Part shown: positions 9,173-16,927 of the stretch, piece after piece
Layout of the letters: each line of letters opens with the position of its first letter
How positions within the stretch are numbered: position 1 is the first letter of the stretch
Assembly (NCBI GenBank): GCA_963825415.1
Contig: CAWGTD010000003.1
Coordinates: 124,001-188,000 of the forward strand
Length of the DNA: 64,000 nucleotides
Source: BP-464 sp963825415
Lineage (GTDB): Bacteria > Actinomycetota > Thermoleophilia > Solirubrobacterales > Solirubrobacteraceae
Direction of reading: 5' to 3'
Translations under genes and position numbers: made by a program
The notes under the pieces: generated by a model
The model's input: the letters and a program-made list of their open reading frames with translations, nothing else
Told to the model about the DNA's origin: nothing
Databases searched by the model: none

Positions 9173-10803
9173 GGGCTCTGGGGGTTGTGGGGAGGACCTT
9201 CGGTCTCGTTCGGCCGGCCGCCGGAGGGCAGCTGGGCGCCGAGGCCGCCCGGATCCTGGCTGAACGTCTGGCCCTCCGGGACGCGTGCGAGGTTGCGGCC
9301 CGAGCCGCGGCCCTGCTTGTCGAACTTGGCGAAGCTGGGCCCGAAGTCCGGGAAGTCGTCGAACACCGGGGCGTCGACGACCGCGCGCCGATAGGCCTCG
9401 TAGCCGTCGGGCCGGAAGCGGTTGAGCCCGTAGGCGTAGCCCTGCTGGCCCTTCATGCAGTCCGCGGTCCCGTCGGGATGGACCGCGGTGCCGCCGGTGG
9501 TGTTGTTGTGCAGGAACTGCGGCGAGCCGCCGTTCGTGGCGTGCTGGACCGGGTTGGCCGGCACGCCGTGGACGAACTCGTTCGCGCCCTGGCTGGTGAC
9601 GTTGTCGGGATCGCCGTTGCCGTTGTTGAGCAGCGCCCGCTCCGCGCCGCCGGTGGTGTCGGGCGCGCTGAAGTGCTCGGCGTTGAACGTCCAGAACATC
9701 GTCCAGTGGTTGCAGACCGTCGCGTACGGGCCGAGGAAGCGAACCTGCGGCTGCAGCGAGTTGACCGTGGCGACCAGCCCGCGCAGCGCACCGTTGGTCG
9801 TCGGTGCCTCCGCGAGCGCCTTCAGCGCGTCGAGCGCCTTCTGGAGGTCCTCGTTCATCTGCACCGATCGGCGCGTGACCGGGATGCCGATCTTCAGCGC
9901 CGAGTTGAGGCTGGGCAGCGCGTCGCGCAGGTCCAGGGCGGCGAAGCGCAGGTCGTGGCTGAACTTCGCGGTGTCGACCAGGAACGGGCGCTGGACCGCG
10001 AAGGACTTGATGCCGGCGTCGAGCGTCGGCGGGTTCTTGGAGATCGTGTCCTTCAGCGCCTCTGGATCACGCGAGAACGCCTCGAACGTCGTCGCCATGT
10101 CGGTGAACACGCGGGCGTTGATCGCCGACACCGGGGCGACGATCCGGACCGTGTCGCCGAGCTCCTTGAAGAAGCTGCGCAGATCGGTCTCCGGATCGGA
10201 CAGGTTGGCCATGACGTTCTGCAGGCCCTCGAAGAACCGCGGGGCGTCGGAGATCGTCCGGCTGAGGTCGTAGCCGCGGCCCACGAACGCGTTGCCGAAG
10301 CCCTTGAGATTCGTGCGCGACGCAGCTCGCGTCTTCGCGTCGAACATGTTGTAGAACTCGTCGAGCTCGACCGGCACCTGCGACTGCGACAGCGGCAGCG
10401 TCCCGCCGTCGGGGATCGTGCGGCGGGCGTGGCCGCGGTGGAACTCGACGTACTTCAGGCCCAGCGACGAGCGCGGCCTGATGACGACGGTCGAGTCGAC
10501 CGGCACCGTGCCGAACTTCTGGTCGAGCTTGAGCTTGAGGATCGCTCCGACCTTCCCGTTGGGCAGCTTGGCCGGGACCATGTCCTGGACCACGCCGACC
10601 CGGAAGCCGCCCGAGCGCACCTCGTTGCCGGGGACCAGCTCGGCGCCGTTGTCGACCTGGACGTTGATCGCCTGGGTCGGCACGAACGGCAGGCCGTTGT
10701 TGGCGTTGTACGCGAGGAACACCGCGACCAGCACCACGAGCGTGGTGACGGCCCCGACGAGCACGGGGTTGGCGACGATGGATGCGTTGCCGCGCCGTCT
10801 CAT
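9169..10803 (-). CDS. MCE family protein, third gene of the mce operon
   Basis: A 544 aa protein. Membrane helix about residues 12-29 (VGAVTTLVVLVAVFLAYN), MCE domain with NEVRSGGFRVGVVQDMVP and SSLGLKYVEFHRG, then a long alpha-helical region with regularly spaced Phe and Leu. The tail is rich in Gly, Asn and Thr. The MCE motif is slightly degenerate compared with its neighbours (GGFRVG for AGVxVG). ATGA overlaps link it to the genes on both sides. Confidence 0.9.
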   Translation of the reverse strand: MRRRGNASIVANPVLVGAVTTLVVLVAVFLAYNANNGLPFVPTQAINVQVDNGAELVPGNEVRSGGFRVGVVQDMVPAKLPNGKVGAILKLKLDQKFGTVPVDSTVVIRPRSSLGLKYVEFHRGHARRTIPDGGTLPLSQSQVPVELDEFYNMFDAKTRAASRTNLKGFGNAFVGRGYDLSRTISDAPRFFEGLQNVMANLSDPETDLRSFFKELGDTVRIVAPVSAINARVFTDMATTFEAFSRDPEALKDTISKNPPTLDAGIKSFAVQRPFLVDTAKFSHDLRFAALDLRDALPSLNSALKIGIPVTRRSVQMNEDLQKALDALKALAEAPTTNGALRGLVATVNSLQPQVRFLGPYATVCNHWTMFWTFNAEHFSAPDTTGGAERALLNNGNGDPDNVTSQGANEFVHGVPANPVQHATNGGSPQFLHNNTTGGTAVHPDGTADCMKGQQGYAYGLNRFRPDGYEAYRRAVVDAPVFDDFPDFGPSFAKFDKQGRGSGRNLARVPEGQTFSQDPGGLGAQLPSGGRPNETEGPPHNPQSP

Positions 10804-12365
10804 GGGGCCAGGAGGTAGTCGAGGAGCTTCTGCTGATGCTCCCTGGTGGCCGTGGTCTGCCCCAGCGCGGTCTGCTGCTTGGGCGCCGACGGGAGGATCA
10901 CCCGCGGCGCACCGGGGATGACGTCGGCGAGCGTCGGGGTGGTGGACTCGGCGGGCGCCTGGCTCTGCGCGGTCGGAGCGGTCGCCGCGGCGTCCTCGTT
11001 GGGCCGGTGGCGCAGCGAGGCGTCGGCGGACCGCGAGTCTCCGGCGCCCGGCGTCTTGGAGGTGTCGGGGAACTCGAAGCCCGGCTGGTTGGGCCCGAGG
11101 GTGGCGCTGCAGTCCTTGCGCAGCTCGTTGCCGGTGTCCGCGTTGATCGACTTCGCGCGCTTGATGTCGGAGTAGTTCTCGCAGGGCCCGACGAACGGCG
11201 CGACCTTGAGGATGTGGACGGAGCTGTCGTAGATGTTGACCGACAGCACCTGGTCATAGACGTACTCGAGCAGCGCCTCGAGTCCGGTGTAGCCCTTGCC
11301 GCCCGGGCTGCGCGGGTCGGGCTCGGCCGAGAAGTCGCGGTTGTCGAGGTGCTCGAGGATGATCGCCAGGTTTTGGCCGAGCTCCGGCGCGCCCTTGGAG
11401 AACTGCTCGAGCAGGTCGATGGTTGGCAAGGCCGCCTTGGCCGCCACGCGCCCGGTGTCCGACGCCTCGCCGAGCGCGCGGAAAGCCGGCCGCGACACGT
11501 CGGAGAACGGCGCGAGCTGGTCGAAGAAGAGCTTGAGGTTCGGCGCCGCGGCCTGCAGCGTGCGCAGCGCGGGCGTCTGCTCGTCGGCGACGTCGCCGAG
11601 GTCGCGCATCGCGGGCTCGAGCTGCTCGAGGAAGTCGGGGAGCTTGTGGAAGCCGGCGGCGATGTCGCTGCGGCGCTCGGCGCTGGCCCGCGACGTGCGG
11701 CCCGCCATCACGACCCAGCGCGCGACCTCCTTGCGGTTGTCGGAGAGGTCGCCGATGACCGTGTCGGCGTTCTTGACCAGGTTGGCGATGACCTGGTTCT
11801 GCTCGCCGAGGATCTTCAGGACCTTGTCGGTCTCGCGGAGGCCGGGCGACGCGCGGCGGATCGCGTCGTTGAGGTTCTTGCCGTTGCCTGCGACGGCCGC
11901 GCCGAGCGAGTCGACGATGATGCTGAGGCGCTGGCGGTAGGGCAGCCGCAGCACGTTGTTGACCAGGTCGGGGGCGACGACCGAAGACGTCCGCTCCACC
12001 GGAATCGTCGAGCCGGGCTTCAGCTCGGTGGCCGACGTGCCGGGCTGGCAGTCGATGAAGTACTCGCCGATCAGCGACTGCGGCCGCGCCTGGCAGGTCA
12101 CGTCGGTGCGCAGCGAGCCGAACCCCGTCTTGGTGATCTCGACCTCGACAAGCGCCCGATGCGTGCGCCGGTCGACCTTCAGCTCGCCGGTCTTGCCGGC
12201 GCGCACGCCGGCGATCTTCAGGTCGCCGCCGCTGATGATGCCGAACGCGTCGTCGAGCTCGACCCAGTACTTGGTCCCGCCGTCGCCGTTCGACGCTCCG
12301 GTCGCGAAGACCGTCAGCGCGCCGGCGGCGACGAGTACGAGGAGGATTCCGAGGACGCGCTTCAT
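10800..12365 (-). CDS. MCE family protein, second gene of the mce operon
   Basis: A 521 aa protein with an N-terminal hydrophobic segment (VLGILLVLVAAGALTVFATG) and an MCE domain (GGDLKIAGVRAGKTGELKVD, SLIGEYFIDCQPGTS) carrying two cysteines that could pair. A helical domain follows, then an Ala/Pro/Thr-rich C-terminal tail of about 90 residues. No lipobox cysteine follows the hydrophobic segment. It starts 3 nt after the stop of the first mce gene and overlaps the third by 4 nt. Confidence 0.9.
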   Translation of the reverse strand: MKRVLGILLVLVAAGALTVFATGASNGDGGTKYWVELDDAFGIISGGDLKIAGVRAGKTGELKVDRRTHRALVEVEITKTGFGSLRTDVTCQARPQSLIGEYFIDCQPGTSATELKPGSTIPVERTSSVVAPDLVNNVLRLPYRQRLSIIVDSLGAAVAGNGKNLNDAIRRASPGLRETDKVLKILGEQNQVIANLVKNADTVIGDLSDNRKEVARWVVMAGRTSRASAERRSDIAAGFHKLPDFLEQLEPAMRDLGDVADEQTPALRTLQAAAPNLKLFFDQLAPFSDVSRPAFRALGEASDTGRVAAKAALPTIDLLEQFSKGAPELGQNLAIILEHLDNRDFSAEPDPRSPGGKGYTGLEALLEYVYDQVLSVNIYDSSVHILKVAPFVGPCENYSDIKRAKSINADTGNELRKDCSATLGPNQPGFEFPDTSKTPGAGDSRSADASLRHRPNEDAAATAPTAQSQAPAESTTPTLADVIPGAPRVILPSAPKQQTALGQTTATREHQQKLLDYLLAP

Positions 12366-12368
12366 CGC

Positions 12369-13763
12369 TTACTTGCCCAGTGGGACCTGGCTGTCGTCAC
12401 ACGGGTAGTCCGGCGTGGGCTTCCAGGCCTCGCCGCGCTCGATCGCACCGGGGCAGCGGTTGCGCTGGTTGAGCGACACGGCGCCGTTGTTGGTCCCCTC
12501 GTTGACCAGCGGGAGGAGCATGTCCTTGAGCCCGAGCGTGTTCGGGATGAACGCGTTGATGTTCGTCGGGAGGTTGACGTGCGGCGCTGCGCGGCTGCCG
12601 CCGCCGAGCGCGTCGTACACGCCGGAGTGGCTGAAGTCGTCGAACCAGCCGACGAGGTCGGCGGCGTAGGGCCGCGCGTAGGCCAACTCGTCGATCGACT
12701 GCTTCAGCGCGTCGGTCGAGGCCGGCAGGGCGCCCTGGCGATCCTTGCCGTTGCGCTGGATCGGGCCGACGGCGATGTCGCGCAGCGGGACGGAGGAGTT
12801 CGTCAGCTCGATGAGGTCGTTCTGCTTGCCGGACTTCTGGATGAGCGCCGAGAGATCGCGCAGGGTCGGGCGTGCCTCGATCGCCAGCGGCCGCAGTGCC
12901 CGGACGAACGGGCGCAGCTTCTTCGCCACCGGCTTGGAGTCGTCGACCAGGCCGTCGAGGTCGTCGAGCGTGCTGCGGAGGTTGACGAACGTCGAGTTGG
13001 CGCGGCGCATGAAGTCCGGGAACGTGTGGATGGCGTCGGCCAGCGCCGCCTTCTCGCCGCCGATGGCGGTCACCGTCGTGGCCAGGTGGTCGACCAGGCC
13101 GCTCAGGTCGTCGCGGCGCTCGGCGATCGTGCTCACCAGGCGCGAGGAGTTCACGACGAAGTCGCGCAGCAGCGGGGTGTCGCGGTTGAGCTCTTGGAAG
13201 AGCCGGCTGGAGGCGGCCAGCGACGGGTTGAGGTAGAGGAAGCCGGCGTTGGCCTGCTTGCCGCGCCCGCCGTAGGAGGTCCCGTAGCCGCGGATCAGGC
13301 GGCGCAGGGCGTCGCGCGTCTTGGGATCGAACGTGTTGAAGAGCTGGTCGAGGTCGACCGCGGTTGTGGTGTGGCTCTCCTCGATGACGCCCTTGTCGGG
13401 GATCTTCGGCGTGTTGCCGCCGGGCAGGTGCAGGTCGATGTAGCGGTTGGCGACGCCCGAGAGGGAGGCCTGGCGGATGAGCGCCTCGGTGCCCTCCCGC
13501 AGCGGCTTGTAGCGATCGTCGGTGATCGCCATGAGGATGTCGGCCTTGCCGTCGTCGGTGAGCTTGATCTCCTTGACCGAGCCGATCCCGGCGCCCGCAA
13601 CCTGGACCAGGTCGCCCTTGACGAGCTGGCTGGCGCTCTGGAAGCGGGCATGGACCTGGTAGTCCGATCCACCAGGGCGGAGCAGGACGACCGCCACCGC
13701 AGCGACCGCCACAATGACGGCGCTCAAACCGAGCACCCTGCCCCACAGCCTCGAATTTCTCAA
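12369..13763 (-). CDS. MCE family protein, first gene of the mce operon
   Basis: A 464 aa protein: membrane helix (VLGLSAVIVAVAAVAVVLL), MCE domain (DLVQVAGAGIGSVKEIKLTD, SGVANRYIDLHLPG), helical domain and a short tail with two cysteines. The chosen start is a TTG at 13763, with GGGAGAG about 9 nt upstream and a protein that then begins directly before the membrane helix. It is the promoter-proximal gene. The expected YrbE/MlaE permease genes that usually precede mceA are not upstream; the next gene is divergent. Confidence 0.88.
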   Translation of the reverse strand: MRNSRLWGRVLGLSAVIVAVAAVAVVLLRPGGSDYQVHARFQSASQLVKGDLVQVAGAGIGSVKEIKLTDDGKADILMAITDDRYKPLREGTEALIRQASLSGVANRYIDLHLPGGNTPKIPDKGVIEESHTTTAVDLDQLFNTFDPKTRDALRRLIRGYGTSYGGRGKQANAGFLYLNPSLAASSRLFQELNRDTPLLRDFVVNSSRLVSTIAERRDDLSGLVDHLATTVTAIGGEKAALADAIHTFPDFMRRANSTFVNLRSTLDDLDGLVDDSKPVAKKLRPFVRALRPLAIEARPTLRDLSALIQKSGKQNDLIELTNSSVPLRDIAVGPIQRNGKDRQGALPASTDALKQSIDELAYARPYAADLVGWFDDFSHSGVYDALGGGSRAAPHVNLPTNINAFIPNTLGLKDMLLPLVNEGTNNGAVSLNQRNRCPGAIERGEAWKPTPDYPCDDSQVPLGK

Positions 13764-13885
13764 AAGACGGTTCTCTCCCAGTGGGCTCCCGTCGCAGTCC
13801 TCCGGCCGCGACGAAGCAGCCCGGAAGCATCCCCAACGGGGCGCCAGGGCGCAACTTTGAACCGTCGCGTAGGTTTCGGGCGGCT

Positions 13886-14836
13886 ATGCGTCGCTTCCTT
13901 CTCCCCCTCACATCCCTGCTGATCGCGCTCGCCGTGGCGGCCCCCGGCGCCCATGCGGCGAAGTACAACGTCGCCCTCGGCATCGGCGACGAGTCCTCCG
14001 GAATGTTCCTGCAGCCGAACTTCCAGGCGCTGGGCATCAAGAAGGCCCGGTACTTCATCCGCTGGGACGCGATGAAGAAGAGCTACGCGCGCAAGGCCGC
14101 CGACAACTACGTGGCCGAGGCCAGGGCGGCCGGCGTGCGGGTCCTGATGCACATCTCGACCAACGACCTGCGCCACAAGAAGCGCCCACCTGCCCAGCGT
14201 CGCCGAGTACCGCAAGTGGGTCGGGCAGCTCGTCCGGCGCTACAAGGCCAAGGGCGTCAAGGAGTGGGGCGTCTGGAACGAGGCCAACCACAAGTCCCAG
14301 CCCACCTACAAGAGCGCCAAGCGCGCCGCCCAGTACTTCGTGGCGATGCGCAAGCTCTGCAACGGCTGCACGATCGTCGCGCTCGACATCCTCGACCAGG
14401 CCGGCGCCACGCGGCTACATCGACCGCTGCTACCGCGCACTGTCAGCAAGAGCCAACCGCCGCCGCGCGAAGGTCGTCGGGATCCACAACTACTCCGACA
14501 CCAACCGCTACCGCGACCGTGGCACCAAGTCGATCCTCAAGCGGGTCAAGCGCTACAACCGGTCCACGGACTTCTGGCTGACCGAGACCGGCGGCGTCGT
14601 GAACTTCGGCGGCGCGTTCCCGCTGCAACCAGACACGGGCGGCGAAGGCGGTGCAGTACATGTTCACGCTCGTCAAGCGCTACCGCCGCGACATCACGCG
14701 GTTGTACGCCTACAACTGGTTCGGCACCTCACCGAAGCCGTGCCAGGGCTTCGACGCCGGACTGGTCAACGGCGACGGCAGCCCGCGCCCCGGCTACGTC
14801 ACGTTCGCCAAGAACGCCCCGGACTACAAGCGCTAG
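13886..14836 (+). CDS. Secreted glycoside-hydrolase-like protein, interrupted by three frameshifts
   Basis: The start (ATG 13886) encodes a signal peptide ending AAPGAHAAKYN. Read through three one-base shifts (near 14190, 14415 and 14633) it gives one TIM-barrel-like enzyme. The first part has ALGIKKARYFIRWDAMK and AGVRVLMHISTNDLR; the second has WGVWNEANH; the third has VVGIHNYSDTNRYRD and FWLTETGG; the last has YMFTLVKRYRRDITRLYAYN. WNEAN and LTETGG fit the acid/base and nucleophile glutamates of a clan GH-A hydrolase (GH5/GH39-like). Each shift equals one extra base and the total length is a multiple of three, so one intact gene of about 316 aa is likely in the real genome. Confidence 0.65.
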
Positions 14837-14879
14837 CCCGCACGGCCCCGGGCGCGGCGGCGTACGCTTCGGCGCACGC

Positions 14880-14964
14880 GCCCGGGTGGCCTAACCGGTA
14901 GAGGCGCATGGTCTTAAACACCATGGCTCGCAAGAGCGTGCGGGTTCGAATCCCGCCCCGGGTA
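14880..14964 (+). tRNA. tRNA-Leu (UAA)
   Basis: An 85 nt cloverleaf. The acceptor GCCCGGG pairs with CCCGGGT (one G-U pair), with discriminator A. The anticodon arm ATGGT-CTTAAAC-ACCAT carries TAA. A long variable arm (GGCTCGCAAGAGC) is typical of leucine tRNAs. The T arm is GCGGG-TTCGAAT-CCCGC. CCA is not encoded. Confidence 0.96.
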
Positions 14965-14977
14965 TCGAACGCCGGCG

Positions 14978-15698
14978 CTACGGCGAGATGGCGAACGGCG
15001 CTTCCATGAGCAGCTTGCCGAGGCAGCGCTCGAGGTCGATCGGAGAGACGTCGACCGCGGCCAGCGCCTCGACCGCGCGGCCGTGCGGGTCGCGCACGAT
15101 GCCCAGCAGCAGGTGCTCGACGCCCAGGTGAGCGTGGCCGAGGCGACGGGCCTCGCGCAGCGACTGCTCGAGCGCCGCTCGGGCCGGGCCCGAGATCGGC
15201 GGGGCGCGAGCGTCGCCGACGGGGCCGCGGTCCTGCTGGTCGGCCACGACCTCGCGCAGCGCGTTGAACTCGACGCCGATCGCCTCGAGCGCGGCCGAAG
15301 CCGGACCGTCGCGATCGGCAAGCAGGCCCAGCAAGAGGTGCGAGGAGTCGGCATCGGCGTGGCGGAGCACCCGTGCCGCGGCGCGCGCGCCACGGACCGC
15401 GCGGCGGGCCTGCGCGGTGACCACGATCTCCGGCGCGGATGCGTCGACCCGCCGGATGCGGCGCGGCGGGCTTTGCAGGCGGCCGGCGAAACGCTTGTGC
15501 GCCGACTGCTTGGACACCCCCAGTGCCCCCGCCACGTCACTCCACGACGAGCCCGCCTGGACCGCCGAGCGCACCGCGTCGCACTCGAGGTCTGAGAGCT
15601 CCTCGCGGAGCTCGGCGATCGCCCTCAAGTCGGTCCCTGGGGTCGGGCGCTGCGAGCGCCACCTGGGCGAGCTGGGCGGTGTCAGAAGGGACGGACAT
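14978..15698 (-). CDS. HTH and double Clp N-terminal domain protein (one frameshift)
   Basis: The N-terminal part has a helix-turn-helix (SSWSDVAGALGVSKQSAHKR). Two Clp_N repeats follow (SSHLLLGLLADRDGPASAAL and HLGVEHLLLGIVRDPHGRAV). There is no AAA+ domain, so this is a stand-alone Clp_N protein that may bind substrates or proteins and perhaps DNA. The most natural N-terminus, MSVPSDTAQLAQVALAAP from ATG 15698, is in a different frame from the rest; the switch falls near 15640 and equals one extra base. If no error is assumed, an in-frame ATG at about 15724 is the alternative start. It is divergent from the peptide cluster, 87 bp away. Confidence 0.65.
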
Positions 15699-15785
15699 GG
15701 ACCGTGGCGCGAGGCGGCGGGCATGCCCGTCAGCTTCGGTTGACGAAGGGGTTTCCCATTTCGCGCACAGCGGAAGCCCAGGAGG

Positions 15786-15992
15786 GTGAAGTTCTCCAAG
15801 ACCATCCGGCAGGTCCTCGCCCGGGACACGGACAACCTCAAGCTCCGCGGCTCCATCAACGCGGTGATTGCGGCCAACGTCTCCGAGCAGGACGGCCGGC
15901 AGGCGGCGTCCTCGACCCAGCACGTCGTGCACGAGTCGAAGCTGACCGCCCGTACCGATCGCCCCGAAGGGCAGGAGGAACCCGATGGCTGA
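15786..15992 (+). CDS. Divergent first member of the tandem small-peptide family
   Basis: A 68 aa product (MKFSKTIRQVLARDTDN...). Its centre RGSINAVIAANVSEQ matches the PINAAIAANVLSDN segment of the following peptides, but the acidic ELPERAAMSL leader motif is absent. The GTG start directly abuts AGGAGG, which is too close for a normal Shine-Dalgarno site, and there is no other in-frame start after the TGA at 15741, so the start is uncertain. The 3' end overlaps the next peptide gene by 8 nt and contains that gene's ribosome-binding site. It may be a fifth precursor, a helper or a decayed copy. Confidence 0.5.
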   Translation: MKFSKTIRQVLARDTDNLKLRGSINAVIAANVSEQDGRQAASSTQHVVHESKLTARTDRPEGQEEPDG

Positions 15993-16191
15993 ACATGACT
16001 ACAGGCCGTTGACCCGCGAGGAGCTCAGTGCGCTGGCGGGCGAGGAGCTGCCCGAGCGCGCGGCCATGTCGCTGGTCAACGCGAACATCGCGATCCCGAT
16101 CAACGCGGCGATCGCGGCGAACGTCCTCAGCGACAACGCCGCCGCCGTGGCCCAGGCCGCCCAGTCGGGCGACATCGGCCAGCAGACCTAG
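15985..16191 (+). CDS. Tandem small peptide 1, candidate RiPP-like precursor
   Basis: A 68 aa peptide with a GGAGGA site about 7 nt before ATG 15985. The N-terminal half (DYRPLTREELSALAGEELPE, then RAAMSLVNAN) is nearly identical to those of the next three peptides and resembles a leader. The C-terminal half, IPINAAIAANVLSDNAAAVA then QAAQSGDIGQQT, is Ala/Asn-rich and more variable. It has no signal peptide, membrane helix or Cys. This copy lacks the IGGE end. It is the first of four close paralogues ahead of a PqqD-like/M50 protease. Confidence 0.8.
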   Translation: MAEHDYRPLTREELSALAGEELPERAAMSLVNANIAIPINAAIAANVLSDNAAAVAQAAQSGDIGQQT

Positions 16192-16225
16192 CGACCACGA
16201 AACGACCCAAGGAGGAGAAACACAC

Positions 16226-16435
16226 ATGTCTGACTACAAACCCCTGACACGCGAGGAGCTCGACACGATCGCCGGCGAGGCACTGCCGGAGCGTGCCGCC
16301 ATGTCGCTTCTCAACGCCAACATCGCGGCGCCGATCAACGCCGCCCTGGCGCTGAACGTCGCGTCGGACAACTCGGTCGCTTACGCGAACGCGGAGCAGA
16401 CCTCGAACATCACCCAGTCGATCGGAGGCGAGTAA
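16226..16435 (+). CDS. Tandem small peptide 2, candidate RiPP-like precursor
   Basis: A 69 aa paralogue with the strongest ribosome-binding site of the set (AAGGAGGAG, about 8 nt before ATG 16226), suggesting high expression. It contains YKPLTREELDTIAGEALPER, then AMSLLNANIAAPINAALALN, and ends VASDNSVAYANAEQ with TQSIGGE. It is the only copy with a 34 nt spacer in front. No Cys and few Ser/Thr in the second half argue against lanthipeptide or sactipeptide chemistry. Confidence 0.82.
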   Translation: MSDYKPLTREELDTIAGEALPERAAMSLLNANIAAPINAALALNVASDNSVAYANAEQTSNITQSIGGE

Positions 16436-16674
16436 CGAGATGGCCGATTTCAAGCCGCTCACCCGTGAAGAGCTCAACGAGATCGCCGGCGAGGAGCTCC
16501 CCGAGCGCGCCGCGATGTCATTGATCAACGCCAACGTCGCGGCGCCCATCAACGCCGCGGTGGCGCTGAACGCGCTCTCCGACAACTCGGCCGCGGTCGC
16601 CAACGCGACGCAGTCGGGCAGCATCACGCAGTCGATCGGAGGCGAGTAACGAGATGGCCGATTTCAAGCCGCTC
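16415..16674 (+). repeat. Recent tandem duplication inside the peptide array
   Basis: The 46 nt blocks at 16415-16460 and 16629-16674 are identical. Each covers the last codons of one peptide, the TAACGAG spacer and the first seven codons of the next peptide. The period is 214 nt. Identity across stop codon and spacer indicates recent unequal duplication or gene conversion, not only protein-level selection. Confidence 0.85.
16440..16649 (+). CDS. Tandem small peptide 3, candidate RiPP-like precursor
   Basis: A 69 aa paralogue (FKPLTREELNEIAGEELPER, then AMSLINANVAAPINAAVALN). It begins 4 nt after the stop of peptide 2, and its ribosome-binding site (GGAGGCGAG) is formed by the Gly-Gly-Glu codons at the end of peptide 2, so the two are translationally coupled. 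The same arrangement recurs before peptide 4, pointing to duplication of the whole unit. Confidence 0.82.
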   Translation: MADFKPLTREELNEIAGEELPERAAMSLINANVAAPINAAVALNALSDNSAAVANATQSGSITQSIGGE

Positions 16675-16854
16675 TCCCGCGAGGAGCTCAACGAGATCGC
16701 CGGCGAGGAGCTTCCCGAGCGCGCCGCCATGTCGCTCATCAACGCGAACCTGGCCGTGCCCGTGAACGCCGCCGTCGCCGCCAACGTGCTCTCCGACGGC
16801 TCGATCGCATACGCCGACGCCCAGCAGATCGGCGATATCACCCAGGGCATCTAG
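16654..16854 (+). CDS. Tandem small peptide 4, candidate RiPP-like precursor
   Basis: A 66 aa paralogue whose first 11 residues differ from peptide 3 only at one position (S for T in PLSREEL). It has LINANLAVPVNAAVAANVLS and ends ADAQQIGDITQGI, without the IGGE tail. It is the last peptide before the strong hairpin at 16886-16912 and the protease gene. Confidence 0.82.
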   Translation: MADFKPLSREELNEIAGEELPERAAMSLINANLAVPVNAAVAANVLSDGSIAYADAQQIGDITQGI

Positions 16855-16885
16855 GGGTACCACCCCGTCCAGAAGCCTGCGCATC

Positions 16886-16912
16886 GAGGGGCGGCCCAGC
16901 GGGCCGCCCCTC
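16886..16912 (+). terminator. Strong hairpin between the peptides and the M50 protease gene
   Basis: A perfect 12 bp stem (GAGGGGCGGCCC / GGGCCGCCCCTC) with a 3 nt AGC loop lies 31 nt after the last peptide stop and 15 nt before the protease start. No T-tract follows. It could be a terminator, a leaky attenuator, or a 3' stabiliser giving more peptide mRNA than protease mRNA. The last two are common in precursor-plus-enzyme operons, but here this is inference. Confidence 0.7.
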
Positions 16913-16927
16913 GTCGCCTCTTGATCC

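Noticed and set aside
15985..16854. Lanthipeptide, sactipeptide or lasso precursors
   Set aside because: The peptides have no Cys, few Ser/Thr in the core, and no lanthionine synthetase, radical SAM, YcaO or lasso cyclase gene is visible in the window.
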